From: Burkholderia territorii
GTDB taxonomy: Bacteria > Pseudomonadota > Gammaproteobacteria > Burkholderiales > Burkholderiaceae
Direction of reading: 5' to 3'
Length of the DNA: 64,000 nt
Assembly: GCF_902833055.1 (NCBI RefSeq)
Contig: NZ_CADFEJ010000001.1
Location: forward strand, 1 to 64,000
Shown: piece by piece, positions 42,410 to 50,380 of the stretch
Numbering within the stretch: the stretch's first letter is position 1
How the letters are laid out: the number at the start of each line of letters is the position of its first letter
The notes under the pieces: generated by a model
Database searches by the model: none
Told to the model about the DNA's origin: nothing
Seen by the model: only the letters and a program-made list of their open reading frames with translations
Program-made: the position numbers and the translations under genes

Positions 42410-42808
42410 TTACGCGTAGTCGGCGGCCATCGCCGGCTGCGGCGCGGCGCGCAGGATCGGCGCGGCGTCGTGGCGCTCGACGTGCGTCATGGCCGCGCCG
42501 AACAGCACCAGCCGGTAGCCGACCGCATAGATCGGGATGATCCGCAGGTTCTTGTCGTGATCGAGCTGCAGCTTCGAACGGATGCGCGAGATGTGGGTAT
42601 CGAGCGTGCGTGACGACACGCCGAGCTCGCGGCCCCAGACCGCTTCCTGGATCGCCTGCCGCGGCACGATCTTGTTCATGTTGTCGAGCAGGAATTCGAC
42701 GACGTCGAATTCACGCGGCGTGACGTCGACGACTTTGTTGTCGATTTCGATCGTGCGGCGCACGAAGTTGATTTTTATGTTGTCGATGTACAGGTATTTG
42801 CAATCCAT
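42410..42808 (-). CDS. receiver-less OmpR/PhoB-type winged-helix regulator
   Basis: A 132-aa protein consisting only of a winged-helix DNA-binding domain of the OmpR type: strands IDNIKINFVRRTIEIDNKVV, helices TPREFDVVEFLLDNMNKIV, recognition helix region SSRTLDTHISRIRSKL, and the wing IIPIYAVGYRLV. There is no receiver, and the last 30 residues are Ala-rich. As the gene at the edge of the minus-strand sct segment it is likely a local activator. HrpG-like regulators elsewhere are of this class but carry a receiver. Confidence 0.87.
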   Translation of the reverse strand: MDCKYLYIDNIKINFVRRTIEIDNKVVDVTPREFDVVEFLLDNMNKIVPRQAIQEAVWGRELGVSSRTLDTHISRIRSKLQLDHDKNLRIIPIYAVGYRLVLFGAAMTHVERHDAAPILRAAPQPAMAADYA

Positions 42809-42998
42809 GTTGGCCCTCGCATGTCCGTAAAGGAGTGTTTGCGAGTCATGTACCGCAACTTCCGGGCCAGGGACGGCCTGTCAGGCATCGGCGGGCGGCG
42901 GGAGCGCGGCTGGCGCCGCGCCGGCCTTGAATCTAAAAGAATTTTTAACGCGGGACGCGCGACGGGCCGCGGAAGGGTCGGAGCAATATTGAAGGATT

Positions 42999-43048
42999 GT
43001 TACGTAGCATCCGGTGGGAACGTTACGGGCGTTACGGGCGGTGTTACG
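42999..43048. repeat. four GTTACG direct repeats
   Basis: GTTACG occurs at 42999, 43022, 43031 and 43043; the last three are extended (GTTACGGG) and spaced 9 and 12 bp. Winged-helix regulators of the OmpR class bind direct repeats of about one helical turn, and one such gene starts 190 bp away. Confidence 0.5.
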
Positions 43049-43207
43049 GGGAGCGGGCGATTTCCGCCGATCGTGCAGGGTTTCGGGTAGACGGCGAACC
43101 CGACATCGAACCCTCCCGAATAGGACGGATTGCGGAGTCAAATCAACAGGTTGGTGCGGTTTTTTGCCGACTTCGAACCCTACATTGGAACCTACCGCAC
43201 GCTGGGG

Positions 43208-43242
43208 AAAAAACGGCCGCGCGGCACTTCTGCCGCGCGGCC
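43208..43242 (-). terminator. rho-independent terminator of the molybdenum hydroxylase operon
   Basis: GGCCGCGCGGC (43215-43225) pairs with GCCGCGCGGCC (43232-43242), an 11-bp stem with a 6-nt loop. On the minus strand it is followed by six T residues. It lies 18 bp after the end of the 43260 gene. Confidence 0.88.
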
Positions 43243-43259
43243 GGCATTTCACCGCCCCG

Positions 43260-45470
43260 TCAAGCCTTAGCCGTGTCGCCCGAATCGAACGGCAGCACGT
43301 AATGCCGTTTGCCGGTTGCCGCGAAGATCGCGTTGGCCACCGCCGGTCCAACGGGCGCGACGCCCGGCTCGCCGACCCCGGTCGGTGCCTCGGCCGACGG
43401 CACGATATGCACCTCGACCTTCGGCATCTCCGCCATCCGCAGCACGTGATAGCCGTCGAAGTTGCGTTGCTCGACCTGGCCGTCCTTCAGCGTGATCGCG
43501 CTGTGCAGCGCCGCGCCGAGACCGAAGCCGATGCCGCCTTCCATCTGCGCGGCGACGATGTCGGGGTTGATCGCGATCCCGCAGTCGACGGCGCACACGA
43601 CGCGTTCTACCTTCACCTTGCCGTCGGCGTCGACCGACACTTCCGCGACCTGCGCGACATAGCTCTTGAACGCCTCGGCCACCGCGATCCCGCGCCCGCG
43701 GCCCTTCGGCAGCGGCTTTGCCGGATCCCAGCCGGCCTTCTGCGCGGCCAGCTCGAGCACCGCGCGCATGCGTGGCTCCTTCGCGAGCAGGTCGCGGCGG
43801 AACAGGTACGGATCCTTGCCGGCCGCGTGCGCGGCTTCGTCGATGAACGCCTCGACCGCGTACGCGGTGTGCGAGCTGCCGACCACGCGCCACCACAGCA
43901 CGGGCAGGCCGACCTTGGTGGTCGTGAGCTCGACCGACACGTTCGGTACCGCGTAGGGCAGGTTCGCCGCGCCCTCGACCGACGTCGCGTCGATCCCGTT
44001 CTTGACCATGAACGCCTCGAACGGCGTACCGGCAAGAATCGACTGGCCGACGATCCGATGGCGCCACCCGACCAGCTTGCCGTCGTCGGTCAACCCCGCA
44101 TCGAGCTTGTGGAAGTACATCGGGCGATAGAAGCCGCCCTGGATGTCGTCCTCGCGCGTCCACTGCAGCTTGACCGGTTTGCCATCCGCGCCGAGCGCCT
44201 TCGCGATCGACACGGCCTCGACCACGTAGTCCGACCATGCGTTCGCGCGGCGGCCGAAGCTGCCGCCCGCATACAGCGTGTGGATCTGCACCTGCTCGGG
44301 CTTCAGGCCCGCAACCCGGGCGGCATTGCCCTGGTCGACCGTCTGGAACTGGTCGCCGGCCCAGATCTCGCAACTGTTCGCGGTCAGCTTGACGACCGCG
44401 TCGAGCGGCTCCATCGGCGCGTGCGCGAGATACGGGAATTCGTACGTCGCGCTGATCTTGCGCGCGGCGCCCGCGATCGCGGCGTCCGCATCGCCGTCCT
44501 TGCGCGCCGACGCGCCGGGCTTCGCTGCAAGCTGCCGGTATTCGCGCATGATTTCGTCCGAGCCGCGCTTTTCGGCGTTCGTTTCGTCCCAGTCGACCTT
44601 CAGCGCGTCGCGGCCCTGTTTCGCGGCCCAGAAGCCGGTCGCGACGACCGCGACGCCGCCCGGCACCTGCACGACCGACACGACACCCGGCACGGCCTTG
44701 GCGGCGGTCGCGTCGAACGACTTGACCGTCGCGCCGAAGCGCGGCGGCCGCTGCAGCAGCGCGACGCGCATGCCGGGGAACGTCGTGTCGAGCGTGAAAT
44801 GCGCGGTGCCGTTCGACTTGGCGGACCCGTCGACGCGCGGAATGCGATGGCCGATCAGCTTGAAGTCGGCCGGCTGCTTCAGCGCGACCTTGTCGGGCAC
44901 CGGCAGCTTCGCCGCATCGGCAACCAGCGTGCCGTACGCGGCCGTCCTGCCGCTCTTCGCGTGCGTGACGACGCCGTCGGCGGTGGTCAATTCGTCGGCC
45001 GGCACCTTCCAGCGTGCCGCCGCGGCCGATACGAGCATCGCGCGCGCCTTGCCGCCCGCTTCGCGCAGTTGCTGCCACGAGTTCGACATGGCCGAGCTGC
45101 CGCCCGTGCCCTGCATCGTGCCGAATGCGAGGTTCGCATAGCGTTTCGCATCGGCCGGCGCGCTTTCGACGCGCACGCTCGACCAGTCGGCATCGAGCTC
45201 CTCGGCGACGATCGTCGCAATGCCGGTGTACGCGCCCTGGCCCATTTCCACGTGCTTCGCGACGACGGTGACCGCACCATCGGGCGTGATGCGCAGGAAT
45301 GCGTTCGGCGCGAAGTCGGTGGCGGATGCCGTCGCGGCGAGCGCGCGGCGGCCGAGGCCGGCCCAGTCGAAGCCGATCGTCAGGCTGACGGCGGCCGCGG
45401 CACCCGCGGCCTTCAGAAACGTGCGGCGCGACGGGCGCACCGAATCGCGATTGTCGAGTTCGATCGTCAT
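43260..45470 (-). CDS. iorB: molybdopterin subunit of an isoquinoline 1-oxidoreductase-type hydroxylase
   Basis: A 736-aa large subunit of the xanthine dehydrogenase family, aldehyde/N-heterocycle hydroxylase branch. A twin-arginine signal ([17 protein letters not shown]) exports the folded enzyme. Family blocks include [22 protein letters not shown], the tandem binding domains for the molybdenum cofactor (GGSFGRRA) and the C-terminal [19 protein letters not shown] carrying the catalytic Glu. It pairs with the 2Fe-2S subunit 2 bp upstream. Isoquinoline is the model substrate; the real substrate could be another heterocycle or aldehyde. Confidence 0.9.
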   Translation of the reverse strand: MTIELDNRDSVRPSRRTFLKAAGAAAAVSLTIGFDWAGLGRRALAATASATDFAPNAFLRITPDGAVTVVAKHVEMGQGAYTGIATIVAEELDADWSSVRVESAPADAKRYANLAFGTMQGTGGSSAMSNSWQQLREAGGKARAMLVSAAAARWKVPADELTTADGVVTHAKSGRTAAYGTLVADAAKLPVPDKVALKQPADFKLIGHRIPRVDGSAKSNGTAHFTLDTTFPGMRVALLQRPPRFGATVKSFDATAAKAVPGVVSVVQVPGGVAVVATGFWAAKQGRDALKVDWDETNAEKRGSDEIMREYRQLAAKPGASARKDGDADAAIAGAARKISATYEFPYLAHAPMEPLDAVVKLTANSCEIWAGDQFQTVDQGNAARVAGLKPEQVQIHTLYAGGSFGRRANAWSDYVVEAVSIAKALGADGKPVKLQWTREDDIQGGFYRPMYFHKLDAGLTDDGKLVGWRHRIVGQSILAGTPFEAFMVKNGIDATSVEGAANLPYAVPNVSVELTTTKVGLPVLWWRVVGSSHTAYAVEAFIDEAAHAAGKDPYLFRRDLLAKEPRMRAVLELAAQKAGWDPAKPLPKGRGRGIAVAEAFKSYVAQVAEVSVDADGKVKVERVVCAVDCGIAINPDIVAAQMEGGIGFGLGAALHSAITLKDGQVEQRNFDGYHVLRMAEMPKVEVHIVPSAEAPTGVGEPGVAPVGPAVANAIFAATGKRHYVLPFDSGDTAKA

Positions 45471-45472
45471 GG

Positions 45473-45934
45473 TCAGGCTCCCAGCGTCGCGGCAGCGTCG
45501 TGGATCGCGGCCCGGATGCGGGCGTAGGTCGCGCAGCGGCAGATGTTGCCGTTCATCGCGGCGTCGATGTCCGCGTCGGTCGGCTTCGGGTTCTGTTCGA
45601 GCAACGCGGTGGCCGACATGATCTGGCCGGACTGGCAATAACCGCATTGCGGCACCTGCAGCTTCACCCACGCGGCCTGCACGGCCTGCGCGGGCTTGCT
45701 CTGCAGGCCTTCGATCGTGGTGACGTGCTTGCCCGCGATGCCGGCGAGCGGCAGCACGCACGAGCGCACGGCCTGGCCTTCGAGATGGACGGTGCACGCG
45801 CCGCACTGCGCCATGCCGCAGCCGAACTTCGTGCCGGTCAGCCCCGCATGCTCGCGGATCGCCCAGAGGACGGGCATCGACGGATCGGCATCGAGCGTAA
45901 CGGTCTTGCCGTTGAGGACAAACGAGGTAGGCAT
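45473..45934 (-). CDS. iorA: 2Fe-2S subunit of the molybdenum hydroxylase
   Basis: A 153-aa iron-sulfur electron carrier with two 2Fe-2S clusters. The plant-ferredoxin-type set is [12 protein letters not shown] plus the later Cys of RSCVLP. The helical-domain cluster set is [12 protein letters not shown] plus CRCATY. The start at 45934 ([14 protein letters not shown]) gives the normal length. It is the first gene of a two-gene operon with the molybdopterin subunit and divergent from an AraC regulator. It hitch-hikes through Tat with the large subunit, having no signal itself. Confidence 0.93.
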   Translation of the reverse strand: MPTSFVLNGKTVTLDADPSMPVLWAIREHAGLTGTKFGCGMAQCGACTVHLEGQAVRSCVLPLAGIAGKHVTTIEGLQSKPAQAVQAAWVKLQVPQCGYCQSGQIMSATALLEQNPKPTDADIDAAMNGNICRCATYARIRAAIHDAAATLGA

Positions 45935-46117
45935 TTTTGTATGTCTCCATGGGGAAAACCCGGCATGCGCCCGGTTAGCGGGCAGTGTGCGCGAGCGCGC
46001 GATTTTTGCGTCTACCCATTCCTGCAAATTTATTGAACAATCCTGCAAATCCCCGGCGCGGCCGCGAGCGATTCGCTATGCTTCCGCGATTCCGGGAAAC
46101 GAAGCGAGGAACCCGTC

Positions 46118-47044
46118 ATGGACATGACCGATATCGCGGCGTCGCGCGAATCCGGGCGGCGCGAACTGGCATCGCTGATCGCCCGCTTCGCGCCGACGGA
46201 CGGCTCCCACTCGACGGCCGTGCCGGCGCTGATGCTGCATCGGCATGGGCATCCGGTCGATCTCGGCTGCGGCGTGTCGCGCGCCGCGCTCGTGATCGCC
46301 GCGCAGGGCGCCAAGCGCGTGATCGTGGCCGGCCAGGCCTACGAATACGACGCGCGCAATTGCCTGATTACGTCGATCGACTTGCCGATTCTCTCGCGCG
46401 TCACGCAGGCGTCGCCGGAGGCGCCTTACCTGTGCCTGTCGCTCACGCTCGATCCGCAGCGCATCGTCGAGCTCGCGGCCGAGATGCGGCTGCCCGAGCC
46501 CGACGCCGGCCCCGAAGGCGAGGGCATCGCGCTTGGCGAGCTGACGCCGCCGCTGCTCGATGCCGCGCTGCGACTGTTGCGGCTGCTCGAAACGCCAGCC
46601 GACATTCCGGTGATCGCGCCGCTGATCGAGAAGGAGCTGCTGTATCGGCTGATGACGAGCGGGCAGGGCACACGGCTGCGGCACATGGCCGTCGCCGGCA
46701 GCCAGACGCACCGGATCGCACGCGCGATCGAATGGATTCGCGATCACTACGCGGAACCGATGCGCGTCGACACGCTCGCGCAGGCGGTCAACATGAGCGT
46801 GTCGTCGCTCCATCATCACTTCAAGCACGTGACCACGCTGAGCCCGCTGCAGTATCAGAAGCAGTTGCGGCTGCACGAAGCGCGGCGGCTCTTGCTGCGG
46901 CAGGGCGGCGACGTCGGCTCCGTGGCCGCTGCCGTCGGCTATGAAAGCGCATCGCAGTTCAGCCGCGAATACAGCCGGCTGTTCGGTGCGCCGCCGATGC
47001 GCGACGTCGTGCATCTGCGCAAGAAGGAATTGCTCGGCACGTAA
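46118..47044 (+). CDS. AraC-family regulator next to the molybdenum hydroxylase
   Basis: A 308-aa regulator with an N-terminal AraC_N domain (residues about 25-180, including RAALVIAAQGAKRVIVAGQAY and LITSIDLPILSRVTQASP) and a C-terminal double HTH (IRDHYAEPMRVDTLAQAVNM, SSLHHHFKHVTTLSPLQYQK, VAAAVGYESASQFSREYSRL). The protein is divergent from the hydroxylase operon across 183 bp and likely controls it. Members of this group often respond to aldehydes or aromatic compounds. Confidence 0.9.
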   Translation: MDMTDIAASRESGRRELASLIARFAPTDGSHSTAVPALMLHRHGHPVDLGCGVSRAALVIAAQGAKRVIVAGQAYEYDARNCLITSIDLPILSRVTQASPEAPYLCLSLTLDPQRIVELAAEMRLPEPDAGPEGEGIALGELTPPLLDAALRLLRLLETPADIPVIAPLIEKELLYRLMTSGQGTRLRHMAVAGSQTHRIARAIEWIRDHYAEPMRVDTLAQAVNMSVSSLHHHFKHVTTLSPLQYQKQLRLHEARRLLLRQGGDVGSVAAAVGYESASQFSREYSRLFGAPPMRDVVHLRKKELLGT

Positions 47045-48950
47045 CGGCAGCGCGGTTCATTTCGGTTGCATCGCGCGTCGCTTCGTCGCGCGGAGCGCTG
47101 CGCCGAACCGTGACGCCATACAATCCGCATGCCGGAGCCGTCGCACGCAGGCGAGCGAGCGCCGCTGACAGCGCTGTCGCGCCGCCCACGCACTTCTGTT
47201 TCATGCATGCATCCCTGGATTTCGCGAACCGGTGTGAGAACACCCGCGCAGCACACGAACCGACTGGTCGAAACGGGGGAAAAGTCGCGCCGTCACACAT
47301 TTTCTGCATGGATCGTGCTTTACGCGAACACGTTTCAGCGATAAGAATTCTCGGTCGATATTTCATCGGAAATGTTTCTCGCGCGCATCGTGTGTCGTCA
47401 TCAAGAGATTGGGGCGCGACGATTATTGACATCGAATGTCGTCAATTGAATGACGGCAGTAAAATCGGATCAAGGATATTGAAGGGTTCGTGCCGCACAT
47501 GTTGTCACTTTCCCGACATGCAGGCGACGTGAAAGCCATGTCGGCCCGTCGCGCAATCGCCGTTTTCTCACCGCACTTCGCACTGTTGGTCGACGCGTGA
47601 TCCCGTCGGTATTTTCACGGATGAATCAATTGCATTTCGCGGCGGCTGGGGACGCACGTCCGGAAGCTTGCCCGTATCCGCCGTGCACGCTCCGCTGCAC
47701 CGGGTGCCACGCATTTCGATTCGTCGTTTTCCGGGCATGCGAATGCTGTCAAACGCGCCGCGGCACGCCGTTTCGCAGGGCCGATGGGCCGATCGGCCGC
47801 AATGTGCGACCACGCACTTCTCAAGTATGAAACGCCTGTTCGCCACCCCTTCGTGTGAGGCTCCGCAGGTCGCATTCGTACGTCTTTTCCGGGATTGCTT
47901 CGCCGTATTCAATGATCGGCACATATTGCCCACGGTTGTCGCGATACATTCCTGAAACAAAAAATGCGATTCCCGGCGATATCGGCGGGCGTCGCGGACG
48001 GCACACGTCATGTAACGACCGGTGGAATCACGCATGGCATGCCGCTTGCGACAACAGACGCACCGGCGAACGGTCGACCTGATGCGACAAAGATGGGGGG
48101 CTGCGCGTTCGTCAATAAGCAGTCGGGGACACAGCGATGAAGACCAGAAGTAGTCATTCGTTCCGCGCATTCCTTGCGCATCCGTGGGGTAGTCGGGCAG
48201 ATCGGAATACGGCTCGCGATGCAGTGCCAGTGTCGCGGGCGCGTTGCCGGGTTCCATGCGTGCGCGCGTTGCACGTGCTGGAACGCCTGTCTTTCCGCAT
48301 GACGACCGGCCGACAGCGGTGCTTTCCTTCCTTCGACGCGTCCGAGTGGGTCCGGCTGTTCATGCCGGACGGCGCGACCCCGATCCGACTTCGCCCGTGC
48401 AGTGCCGTATCGATTGGGCCGGGCAGATGCGGGCGCCGGCCGGACTAGCTCGAATACGCGATGGCCGGATCATCCGGAAGATCGTTGATCGGTAGCTCAG
48501 GGAGACGCGATGCCGACTCACCGTAATGCAGGCCCGTTATCGCCACGATGACGTGCATGTTTCCGATGGCGCTGCATTTTCGGTAGTTAATCATTTTCAC
48601 GCATTTTCGATCGCCGAAGCGAATGCCAGGTGCCGGTATGTCGCGGGTGCGGATGTCGAAAACGACTGGTCTCGAATGGCGAGTGTCTGCATTCGGGTGC
48701 GTGAGGCAATTTGTTTTTCGATATCCGTGAATAGATATTGGATATCGAATATTTACATAAATAATCAGGAAAACAAGTCAACACGAGCTTGAACTTCGAC
48801 TGGCCAAACGTTACGTGGTTTCGGATTCGAAATGAATCGGTTCTTTGTGATTGGATAGTGATCCTTAATTTCAGGGATTGCTTGAGGCAGGGAAGTTGAA
48901 GGCGTGCAGCTTTCCTCGCTTGTTCCGTCCACGCCGTTATGGAGTCGACC
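47045..48950. other. 1.9-kb non-coding region, lower GC at its right end
   Basis: The longest stretch without a gene. Frames present have poor codon bias and no Shine-Dalgarno. Visible structure: a nested dyad TTGAC-N10-GTCAA at 47426-47445, and a perfect 10-bp inverted repeat at 48717-48749 in a clearly AT-rich segment (about 48560-48880) upstream of the secreted-protein cluster. It may be a long regulatory region, or DNA left by decay of older genes. Confidence 0.55.
48717..48749. promoter_or_regulatory. perfect 10-bp inverted repeat upstream of the secreted repeat-protein cluster
   Basis: TTCGATATCC (48717-48726) and GGATATCGAA (48740-48749) are separated by 13 bp, giving a 23-bp centre-to-centre spacing close to two helical turns. 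It lies 202 bp upstream of the first secreted-protein gene in AT-rich DNA, a good place for an activator such as the enhancer-binding protein at 52811. Confidence 0.5.
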
Positions 48951-49277
48951 ATGAAGAAGCTTCTGATTGCAGCAGCAGTTATGGCGGTCTCGGGTGCAGC
49001 GTTCGCAGCGAGCGGCACGGTATCGACCAGCAACTCGTCGAGCGGTGGCCAGACGATGGCCGGTGTCGTCGGGTTCGGTCACTTCACCGCGACCGATTCG
49101 GGCGCGGCGCTCGGCGCCGCCGGTGCAACGGCCGGTGGCGGCGCGAGCACCTCGATCTCGTACACGAACCACACCAATACGTCGACGGTGAGCGGCTTCG
49201 GCTTCGGCGGCGCACAAGCCGGCGGGTCCAGCGGCGCAAACGCCGGTTCGACCGGCTGGACGATGTATCACTACTAA
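48951..49277 (+). CDS. secreted Gly/Ser/Thr-rich repeat protein, one unit
   Basis: A 108-aa protein with a Sec signal peptide (residues 1-20, LLIAAAVMAVSGAAFAASG). The mature part is about 45% Gly, Ser, Thr and Ala with few charges, and contains one copy of a unit of about 70 residues: GVVGFGHFTATD near the start, NHTNTSTVSGFGFGGAQAGG in the second half. It ends in an aromatic tail (WTMYHY). Two further copies of this unit make up the next gene. Such composition suits an extracellular fibre or amyloid-like subunit, though this is inference. ATG 48951 is used because GGAG lies 10 bp upstream. Confidence 0.75.
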   Translation: MKKLLIAAAVMAVSGAAFAASGTVSTSNSSSGGQTMAGVVGFGHFTATDSGAALGAAGATAGGGASTSISYTNHTNTSTVSGFGFGGAQAGGSSGANAGSTGWTMYHY

Positions 49278-49318
49278 GCCGCGGCGCATAGCGTTCGTCA
49301 TGGACAGGTGGCACGGAT

Positions 49319-49350
49319 GCCGGGTTTCGTCCCGCGGGGGCGGACCCGGC
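49319..49350 (+). other. imperfect hairpin between the two repeat-protein genes
   Basis: GCCGGGT and ACCCGGC bracket a second GC pairing (CC/GG) in the 111-bp gap. Without a T-run it may stabilise the upstream mRNA end or cause partial termination, giving unequal amounts of the two proteins. Confidence 0.35.
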
Positions 49351-49388
49351 GCTCTGGCCACCGAACTTCCTCACAGCAAGGAACTGCT

Positions 49389-49979
49389 ATGAAAGCCAAC
49401 GTCATTTTAGCGACAGCGCTCACTGTCCTTTCGTCGGCCGTGCTGGCGTCCGGACCGTCCACATTCAACCAGACGCAGTCCGTCGCGGCAGGCGTGTCGG
49501 GTTCGGTGCTGGTCGGTACCGGCAGCTACACGAGCAATTCGACGTCGGTCGCGGGCGCGAACGCAGGAAGTACCGTGACACCCGCCGGATCCACCGGCAC
49601 GGCATCCGCCTATCACGACTCGACTTCGACGGCCAGCGGCTGGGGCACGAACGGGGGCGCATTCGCGGCAGGCGGCGGTATCGGTGCCGCAGGCTCGTTC
49701 GGTGGAAACGGCAACACGAGCGAGAACGCCAATGCGCTGTCGGGAGGGGTGACCGCCACGATCGTACTCGGCGCGAACCACTACACGGCAACCGGCGCGA
49801 ACGACAACGGCATTGCCAACGCGGGTGCCGCCGGCATGGCGGGTAGCGGGTGGTCGGGAACGGTCGCGGGCTCGAACCACATCAACTCGTCGACGGTATG
49901 GGGCACCGGTCCGGCCGGATCGCCGTTCGCCTCGGGCGGCAGCCAGGGCAGCTCCGGCGCGACTGCCGGCAGTCCCTGA
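49389..49979 (+). CDS. secreted Gly/Ser/Thr-rich repeat protein, two units
   Basis: A 196-aa protein with a signal peptide (residues 1-20) and two tandem copies of the unit seen in the 48951 product: SGSVLVGTGSYTSNSTSVAG to STSTASGWGTNGGAFAAGGG, then TATIVLGANHYTATGANDNG to NSSTVWGTGPAGSPFASGG. There is no cysteine and almost no charge. Repetition of aliphatic-Gly-aromatic-Thr strands resembles functional amyloid subunits (curli, Fap) in style but not in sequence. AGGA precedes the ATG. Confidence 0.78.
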   Translation: MKANVILATALTVLSSAVLASGPSTFNQTQSVAAGVSGSVLVGTGSYTSNSTSVAGANAGSTVTPAGSTGTASAYHDSTSTASGWGTNGGAFAAGGGIGAAGSFGGNGNTSENANALSGGVTATIVLGANHYTATGANDNGIANAGAAGMAGSGWSGTVAGSNHINSSTVWGTGPAGSPFASGGSQGSSGATAGSP

Positions 49980-50054
49980 TTCGGGTGTCGGGGGGCCAGC
50001 TTCCCAACGACGCTGGTCTCTTTCGTCGCCTTGTTGTCACCGTAAGGAGTTGGC

Positions 50055-50336
50055 ATGAAGCAGAAACTGATTGCCGCCGCTCTGATGCTCGCGTCTTTGA
50101 CGGCGTATGGCGCTGACCGTGCTGCCGACGACGTGCAATCGAATGTGCAGACGTCAAACAACCCTGACCAGACAACCAAACCGTCACAACAACACGCGCT
50201 TTCGTCGGGCAGTGCCATCGGCGCATCGGCGGCCCCGCAATGGCCGGGCATGTCGGGCGGTTCATGGTCCCAGCTGGGCAGCGGCTGGAAGCAGTTCGGG
50301 GAAGCAGGCAAAGCTGAAGGAATTCAGGGGAATTAA
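50055..50336 (+). CDS. small exported protein of the repeat-protein cluster
   Basis: A 93-aa protein with a signal peptide (MKQKLIAAALMLASLTAYGA, residues 1-20). The mature part is polar (Gln, Asn, Ser) and ends in a Gly/Trp-rich segment (PQWPGMSGGSWSQLGSGWKQ). No family is recognised. AAGGAG precedes the ATG, and it is 75 bp after the two-unit repeat gene, so it is probably in the same operon. It may be a minor subunit or nucleator. Confidence 0.7.
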   Translation: MKQKLIAAALMLASLTAYGADRAADDVQSNVQTSNNPDQTTKPSQQHALSSGSAIGASAAPQWPGMSGGSWSQLGSGWKQFGEAGKAEGIQGN

Positions 50337-50380
50337 CACGGTTGCCTGGGTGGGAGGTCAAACCTCGTCCGGAGAGTGAA

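Larger units (their letters stand above)
42809..43259. other. non-coding 450-bp gap with direct repeats
   Basis: It holds the promoter of the winged-helix regulator, an AT-rich patch near 42930-42955, four GTTACG copies (42999-43048), and the terminator hairpin of the molybdenum enzyme operon (43215-43242). No gene is supported. Confidence 0.6.

Noticed and set aside
47568..48257. A 229-codon minus-strand frame in the gene-free region
   Set aside because: Cys- and Arg-rich translation, no Shine-Dalgarno, codon use unlike neighbours, no domain.
48137..48448. A 103-codon plus-strand frame starting MKTRSSHSFRAF
   Set aside because: Weak start signal and Arg-rich, unstructured translation; not enough to call a gene.
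48560..49388. Sigma-54 (-24/-12) promoter for the secreted-protein cluster
   Set aside because: TGGCACG occurs at 49309-49315 but lacks a TTGC at the right distance, and other GG/GC pairs in the region are off by one or more bases.
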